Of a stretch of DNA of 64,000 nt, positions 59,684-64,000 are shown piece by piece. The first letter of the stretch is position 1. Every line of letters starts with the position of its first letter. This DNA is from Streptomyces bathyalis (GTDB lineage Bacteria > Actinomycetota > Actinomycetes > Streptomycetales > Streptomycetaceae). Below the pieces are notes generated by a model. It was not told where the DNA came from. It saw only the letters and a program-made list of their open reading frames with translations, and made no database searches. The stretch is from contig NZ_CP048882.1 of assembly GCF_015910445.1 (NCBI RefSeq), positions 744,001 to 808,000 of the forward strand. The letters run 5' to 3'. The translations under genes were made by a program, and so were the position numbers.

Positions 59684-62600
59684 TCACTCCCCGGGATGGG
59701 TCTCCAGGTCGAGCGCTGCCGCCCGGACGTCGGGCACGTCGTGACGGCGCATCGACCGCAGCAGGTCACGCCACGGCTCCGCCCAGCCCGACGCCGGGTT
59801 GACGGCGGCGGCCAGCGTCACGGCCAGCAGCCCCGCCGCGGTGCCGCCGTCGTCGGCGAGCTCCTGTGCCACGGGCAGCAGCCGCTCCCTGGTCTCCGAC
59901 GGGCGCTGGACGGGGCGGAGGGAACGGCGCAGCTCCTCCGCCGTCCGCCAGGCCAGCCCGGGGCGGTGGGTGTGCAGACCGGCGATGCCGCGCAGCTGCC
60001 GGCCCAGGGTCTCCGCGTCGCTCTCCAGGGTCACCGCCGAGCAGAGCAGCCTCGCCGCGATCGGCACGAACTCCTCGTGCCCGGCGAGGAGTACGCCCGT
60101 CCGTCCAGCGGGGCGGCGGGCGACGCCCCGCTTCTTCGCGCACTCGCCGAGGGTCAGCGCGAGGTGTTCGACGCGGCGCCTCGCCGGGCGGTCGCGGTCG
60201 GCGCGGGCGTCGGGGGTGTCGGGCGCGGAGTCCGCGGCGATGAGCCCGGACAGCACCTGTTCGAGTGTGCGGCCGGTGCCGGGCAGCGTGATCACCAGCT
60301 CGATGAGTCCCTCGGCGGCCTGCCGCCAGGTACCGCGGTTGCCCAGGTCGGTGACGGCCGAGGAGAGAACGGCCGCCGCGTCCGGTGCCCACAGCGCCCA
60401 GTCGGCCAGCGAGGAGTAGACGGCTTCGGTCACGCCCCGGTCGTCCGCGTGGCACAGGCCGCTGATCATCCCCGCGTACCGCTCCCGGTGCCGCTCGGGC
60501 AGATCGAGGGGGCGGGCACGCAGCAGGGCGTGGCGCAGTACGGGCACTCCCTGCGCCGCGGATTCGACGAGCTCCCAGGCGCGGTCGTCGTCCAGCAGCC
60601 GCGGTGCGCACGTGACGCAGGCCGCCTTCACATCCGGGTGCTGGCCCGGCAGCGAGTAGACCTTCAGCAACAGCTCAGCGGCCTCGGCGAGGGGCAGGCA
60701 TTCCACGGCGAGCCGCACCGCCGCCTTGTGCCCGGCGACCGGCGCCGCTCCGGTCCGGGATTCCTCCGCCCCGCCCTCGGCACCCTTGCCGCCCTGTTCC
60801 TCCGCCTGCTGCTTCCGGGACGCCGGAAGCAGCAGGCGGTGCAGCACGTCGGACAACCGCCACGGGTCCGTGTAGCGGAACGCGCGTCCCAGCGCCGGGA
60901 CGGCGATGCGGGCGCGGCCGTCCCGGACGTGCTCCAGCAGCAGCGACAGCGCCTCGTCGGGGCGGTCGGTCCGGACGGTGGCCGCCAGCGCGGTGTCGGC
61001 GAGTTCCGACTCGGCCTCGACGGGGTCGTTCGCCCACAGCCGCAACTCTCTGCCGCCCTCGCCGGGGATCGCGGCAAGCCGCCGCAGCGCTGCCCGCCGG
61101 GTGTGCATGTCGCTGGTGTTGTCGTCCGCCTCCTGCGCCAGAAGCTTGGCGGCGGCGCGCAGTTGGCGGGGAAGCCAGCGCGCCGTGCACTTCCCGACGG
61201 GGGGCTGCGGACGGCGGCTCTCCTTGCTGAGGAAACGGCCGCAGGGCGGTGTGGCGTCCAGGACGGGGTCGAGCAGATCGGTGCGCCGTGTCGTGATGGT
61301 CCGCGAGATGCTGGGGAGGAGGGCCGCGGAGCCGTCCACGGCGAGCACACGCTCGGCTCTCTCCGCCCTCGTCGCCGGCTCGGCCATCCACAGTTCGACG
61401 GCGGTACGGGCAGTGGACTCGGTGCCGAACTGAACGGCCTGCCAGAGCAGTTGCTGAAGTTCCGGCATTCCGGCCGCGCGTCTGCCGACGGCCCGCGCGA
61501 GCGCGAACGTCAGGCCGTGGTCGTCGTTCTCGGCGCCCGCCTCCAGCCAGTACCGCAGCGCCTCGAAGACGGCGTACTCCCCACCGCGCGGCAGTCTCCG
61601 GTCGAGATGACCGAGGTCCGCCTCGTCGGTGTTGCCCGTGAGCCGGACGATCGTGCGCAACGCCCAGCCGGTCAGGCCCTGTTGGGAGCCCGCCACGTGT
61701 TCGCGCAGCACGGCACGGGCGAGGCGGCCGAGGGCGGCGCGGCTCTCGTGCGAGGAGCCCGCCGCTCCCACGGCGTCACCGGCCACACGGTCCAGATGCT
61801 CGACGGCCTCGTCCTCGAAGAGCCCTGCCGGCAGGTCCGCGAGCGCGCCGAGCGCCGCGGCCCTTACGGACTCGTGCTCGTCGCGCAGCCGGGCCATGTC
61901 CGCCACGAGGGCCGTCACGACGGTCTTGTTGCCGCCGTGACGCTGCGCGGTGTTTTCGGCCTGGCGCACCAGCATCGGCCAGGCGAGCGCCCTGTCCTCG
62001 GTCGAGGGACGGCGGGTGGCGGCGGTGACCTCCGCGTAGGCCGATTCGTCGGGCAGATGGGCGAGCGCGGCCATGACGGTGGACCAGTGCGCTCCGCGGG
62101 CCCGCGCCTGCAGCGACATCCGCCGCGCCTCGTCCTCCCGGAGGTCGTGCGGCAGAGCCCGGAGCACATCCTCGTGGACGGGTGCGTGGGCACGTTCCTC
62201 GGCGTCGGTCACCGCTTCGTAGAACTCGGCGCGGCGGCCGGGCGGCAGCGCGTGCAGCAGCTCCGCGAGGCGGGTGGGGTTGCCGCTGAACACCCTTCCC
62301 AGATCCTCCAGTTCGGACGGATCGACGTGCACGAGACGCCTCAGCACGGGCGCGGGCAGCCCGGTCTCGCGCAGCCGGTCGATCTGCGCGGGGCGCAGCA
62401 GCAGCCGGAGGGCGCGACCGGCGTCGGCCGAGACGAGCCGCACGAGGTGCGGGAGGAACTCCGGATCCAGCAGGCCGCCTTCGCGGTACTGCTCCAGCAG
62501 ATCCAGCACGCGCCGCGGCCGGTTGTCCGCGGTGCGGGCGACGCCCGCGCCGTACCGCCGCCACCACTGCTCGCGCAGCACGTGCGGCAGATCCTCCAAC

Positions 62601-63160
62601 TGCCGTCCCGCCTCGGCCAGCAGGATGTCCGGGTGGCGGGCGGCGAGCGAGCGCCAGCCGGTGACGGCGTGGAAGAGCGCCGGCAGCAGGCGGGCCGCCG
62701 TGTCCGGTCCGCAGGCGGGGAGCAGCCGCGCGGCCTCCTGGTCGCCCCAGCGGCCGCGGACGGCGTCGACCAGCCCGTCGGCGAGCTCCGTGCGGCGGCC
62801 CCTGACGATGGTGCGCGCCAGCTGGGCGCGTACGGCGGACGGCGCGTCGTGCAGGGCCACCCACAGCGCGTCGTCGCTGACGCCGGCGGAGGGCGCGGCT
62901 GCCGCGCGCTGGGCGTGACCGCGAATGAAGGGGTCGGGGTGTGCCAGCCGTGCGGAGAGGTAGTCGGTGTCCTGGGCCGCGCACGCGGCGATGACGGCGA
63001 TCCGCTGCCCGTACGTGCCGTACTCCTCGAGCCCGTGCAGAAGACCGGTCAGCTCCTCGCGGTCGGCGGCCCGTGCATGGGCGGCGACCTGCCGGGTGCG
63101 CTGCGGATATGCGAGCGGCTCGAGTCCGTCGAGAAATTCGGTGGCGGCTGCACGGGACAT
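59684..63160 (-). CDS. Large helical-repeat (HEAT-like) protein of unknown function
   Basis: A 1158-aa soluble protein, predominantly helix-forming Ala/Leu/Arg segments of ~35-45 residues repeated through its length, e.g. FIRGHAQRAAAAPSAGVSDDALWVALHD, VRAAALGALADLPAGLFEDEA, and TRRAALRRLAAIPGEGGRELRLWA. This is the pattern of HEAT/armadillo-like solenoids. No catalytic motif, signal peptide or membrane segment. An acidic/Gly-rich break (~785-805, QQAEEQGGKGAEGGAEE) divides it. The start ATG at 63160 (MSRAAATEFLDG) is preferred over a longer frame to 63295. Solenoids of this size usually scaffold protein complexes; partner unknown. Confidence 0.75.
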   Translation of the reverse strand: MSRAAATEFLDGLEPLAYPQRTRQVAAHARAADREELTGLLHGLEEYGTYGQRIAVIAACAAQDTDYLSARLAHPDPFIRGHAQRAAAAPSAGVSDDALWVALHDAPSAVRAQLARTIVRGRRTELADGLVDAVRGRWGDQEAARLLPACGPDTAARLLPALFHAVTGWRSLAARHPDILLAEAGRQLEDLPHVLREQWWRRYGAGVARTADNRPRRVLDLLEQYREGGLLDPEFLPHLVRLVSADAGRALRLLLRPAQIDRLRETGLPAPVLRRLVHVDPSELEDLGRVFSGNPTRLAELLHALPPGRRAEFYEAVTDAEERAHAPVHEDVLRALPHDLREDEARRMSLQARARGAHWSTVMAALAHLPDESAYAEVTAATRRPSTEDRALAWPMLVRQAENTAQRHGGNKTVVTALVADMARLRDEHESVRAAALGALADLPAGLFEDEAVEHLDRVAGDAVGAAGSSHESRAALGRLARAVLREHVAGSQQGLTGWALRTIVRLTGNTDEADLGHLDRRLPRGGEYAVFEALRYWLEAGAENDDHGLTFALARAVGRRAAGMPELQQLLWQAVQFGTESTARTAVELWMAEPATRAERAERVLAVDGSAALLPSISRTITTRRTDLLDPVLDATPPCGRFLSKESRRPQPPVGKCTARWLPRQLRAAAKLLAQEADDNTSDMHTRRAALRRLAAIPGEGGRELRLWANDPVEAESELADTALAATVRTDRPDEALSLLLEHVRDGRARIAVPALGRAFRYTDPWRLSDVLHRLLLPASRKQQAEEQGGKGAEGGAEESRTGAAPVAGHKAAVRLAVECLPLAEAAELLLKVYSLPGQHPDVKAACVTCAPRLLDDDRAWELVESAAQGVPVLRHALLRARPLDLPERHRERYAGMISGLCHADDRGVTEAVYSSLADWALWAPDAAAVLSSAVTDLGNRGTWRQAAEGLIELVITLPGTGRTLEQVLSGLIAADSAPDTPDARADRDRPARRRVEHLALTLGECAKKRGVARRPAGRTGVLLAGHEEFVPIAARLLCSAVTLESDAETLGRQLRGIAGLHTHRPGLAWRTAEELRRSLRPVQRPSETRERLLPVAQELADDGGTAAGLLAVTLAAAVNPASGWAEPWRDLLRSMRRHDVPDVRAAALDLETHPGE

Positions 63161-63321
63161 GGCCGGGATTCTGCCCGCTGTCTGTGCGCTGCGTAAGAGT
63201 TCTTCGCAGGGATGTGCAGGACGTGAGTGTTTTGCGGCCGATACGTGTGCACGGGAGCGCCCGCGGGAGCGCGCTTCCCGTCGAACGGTGCCCACGCGGC
63301 GCAGCGGGATAACGTCGCGGC

Positions 63322-64000
63322 ATGGATGAAGTGATCGTCGTGGGCGGCGGGGTGAGCGGACTGACGACGGCCGTGCTCCTCGCCGAGCGCGGCATGAACG
63401 TGCGGGTGTGGAGCCGTGACCGGGACGCCGACACCGCGTCGGGCATCTCCGGCGGCCTGTGCTGGCCGTACCGCATCGAGCCCAGGGAGAAGGCGCTTGA
63501 GTGGGCGGTGCGTTCCTTCCGGAAGTTCGCGTGGCTCGCCGAACAGCCGTCGCTCACGGGGGTGCGGCTGATGCGGGGGACCCTGGAGGGCGGTGCCTCC
63601 TCCTCGGTGCCCCCGGAGTGGATCTCACTCATCGGGTCACCGCCCCGCACGCCTCTTGTCGACATGCAGACCTATCTCCCTTATCTGCGGGGGCGGTTGA
63701 CGGCCGCCGGCGGCCGCTGCGAGCAGCGCTCGCTCGCCTCCCTGGCCGAGGCGTCGGCCGAGGCGCCGGTGGTGGTCGACTGCAGCGGACTCGGCGCGCG
63801 CGAACTGGCCGGGGACACCGGCATGCGGCCCGTGCGGGGCCAGATCGTCGTCGTGGAGAACCCGGGCATCGAGGAGTGGTTCCTCTCGTCCGAGGCGGGG
63901 ACGAGTGACACCACGTACATGTTTCCGCAGCCCTACGGTCTGCTGCTGGGCGGCACGGCCGATGAGGACGCGGAGGAGACCACGCCCGACCCGGCCACCA
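63322..64000 (+). CDS. D-amino-acid-oxidase-like FAD oxidoreductase, cut by window end
   Basis: The first ~226 residues are visible. N-terminal FAD motif VIVVGGGVSGLTTAVLLAERG (~4; GxGxxG is GGGVSG), ISGGLCWPYRI (~47, the G-G-x-W-P-Y lid typical of D-amino-acid oxidases), VVVDCSGLGARELAGD (~151) and VRGQIVVVENPGIEEWF (~171). The substrate-binding and C-terminal FAD contacts lie beyond 64000. Intracellular DAO-type enzymes deaminate D-amino acids or related amines; glycine-oxidase-like function is possible. Start ATG 63322. Confidence 0.88.
   Translation, partial: MDEVIVVGGGVSGLTTAVLLAERGMNVRVWSRDRDADTASGISGGLCWPYRIEPREKALEWAVRSFRKFAWLAEQPSLTGVRLMRGTLEGGASSSVPPEWISLIGSPPRTPLVDMQTYLPYLRGRLTAAGGRCEQRSLASLAEASAEAPVVVDCSGLGARELAGDTGMRPVRGQIVVVENPGIEEWFLSSEAGTSDTTYMFPQPYGLLLGGTADEDAEETTPDPAT

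Noticed and set aside
59564..63196. A ~1210-codon open frame antisense to the helical-repeat gene
   Set aside because: Low-complexity Arg/Gly/Pro/Val composition with no motif; mirror of the minus-strand gene.

Overview
The window is a stretch of high-GC (roughly 70 percent by eye) actinobacterial chromosome, almost certainly from Streptomyces or a close relative. The support is strong third-position GC, frequent GTG/TTG starts, very rare TTA codons, and lineage-typical families: a conservon (cvnABCD), Scr1-type XRE/DUF397/ATP-binding modules, DUF574 methyltransferases, DUF5709, DUF6343, DUF2180, an Rpf/LysM/M23 cell-wall hydrolase and a complete hopanoid operon. From memory, the right half (about 27-53 kb) follows the S. 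coelicolor SCO6745-SCO6771 neighbourhood; this was not checked by alignment.

Layout. 0-2.6 kb: a regulatory module (RsbW-like ATPase, XRE regulator, DUF397) followed by a DUF574 methyltransferase. 2.7-15 kb: mixed metabolism and envelope genes: acyl-CoA dehydrogenase, GNAT, the relic of an AMP-binding ligase, an LCP cell-wall transferase, a Rieske-FAD oxidoreductase divergent from a zinc alcohol dehydrogenase, a phosphoribosyltransferase, the Rpf/LysM/M23 hydrolase and small lineage-restricted genes. 15-18.3 kb: a DUF574 methyltransferase translationally coupled to a PAS-GGDEF-EAL cyclic-di-GMP protein. 18.3-21.6 kb: MmcQ/YjbR protein, monoglyceride-lipase-like hydrolase, and an acyl-CoA dehydrogenase lacking the usual catalytic Glu. 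21.6-27.3 kb: conservon plus a GAF protein, and a tyrosine phosphatase.

27.3-37.1 kb is the hopanoid operon, read leftward: hpnC, hpnD, hpnE, polyprenyl synthase, shc, hpnG, hpnH, hpnO. It takes C15 diphosphate to squalene, cyclises it to hopene, adds the adenosyl-derived side chain and probably aminates it. A divergent TetR/MMPL pair with two near-identical operators lies upstream. 40.4-47.7 kb is a tightly packed locus: ABC-2 exporter, glycosyltransferase, two CDP-alcohol phosphotransferases, a glycerol-1-phosphate-dehydrogenase-like enzyme and a cytidylyltransferase-like enzyme. It looks like an incompletely described envelope phospho-polyol, phosphoglycan or lipid pathway and is the best candidate here for new biology. 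It is followed by galE-like, a zinc exporter with a Zur-box-like site (zitB), and idi.

50.7-64 kb holds an anti-sigma-like ATPase, a crotonase, an SCO6745-family protein, a 41-aa LPFR-motif gene, tex, a possible integrase relic next to APH-type kinase and ABC-F genes, a 1158-aa helical-repeat protein, and the start of a D-amino-acid-oxidase-like gene cut by the window edge. No rRNA, tRNA, CRISPR array or intact mobile element was recognised.
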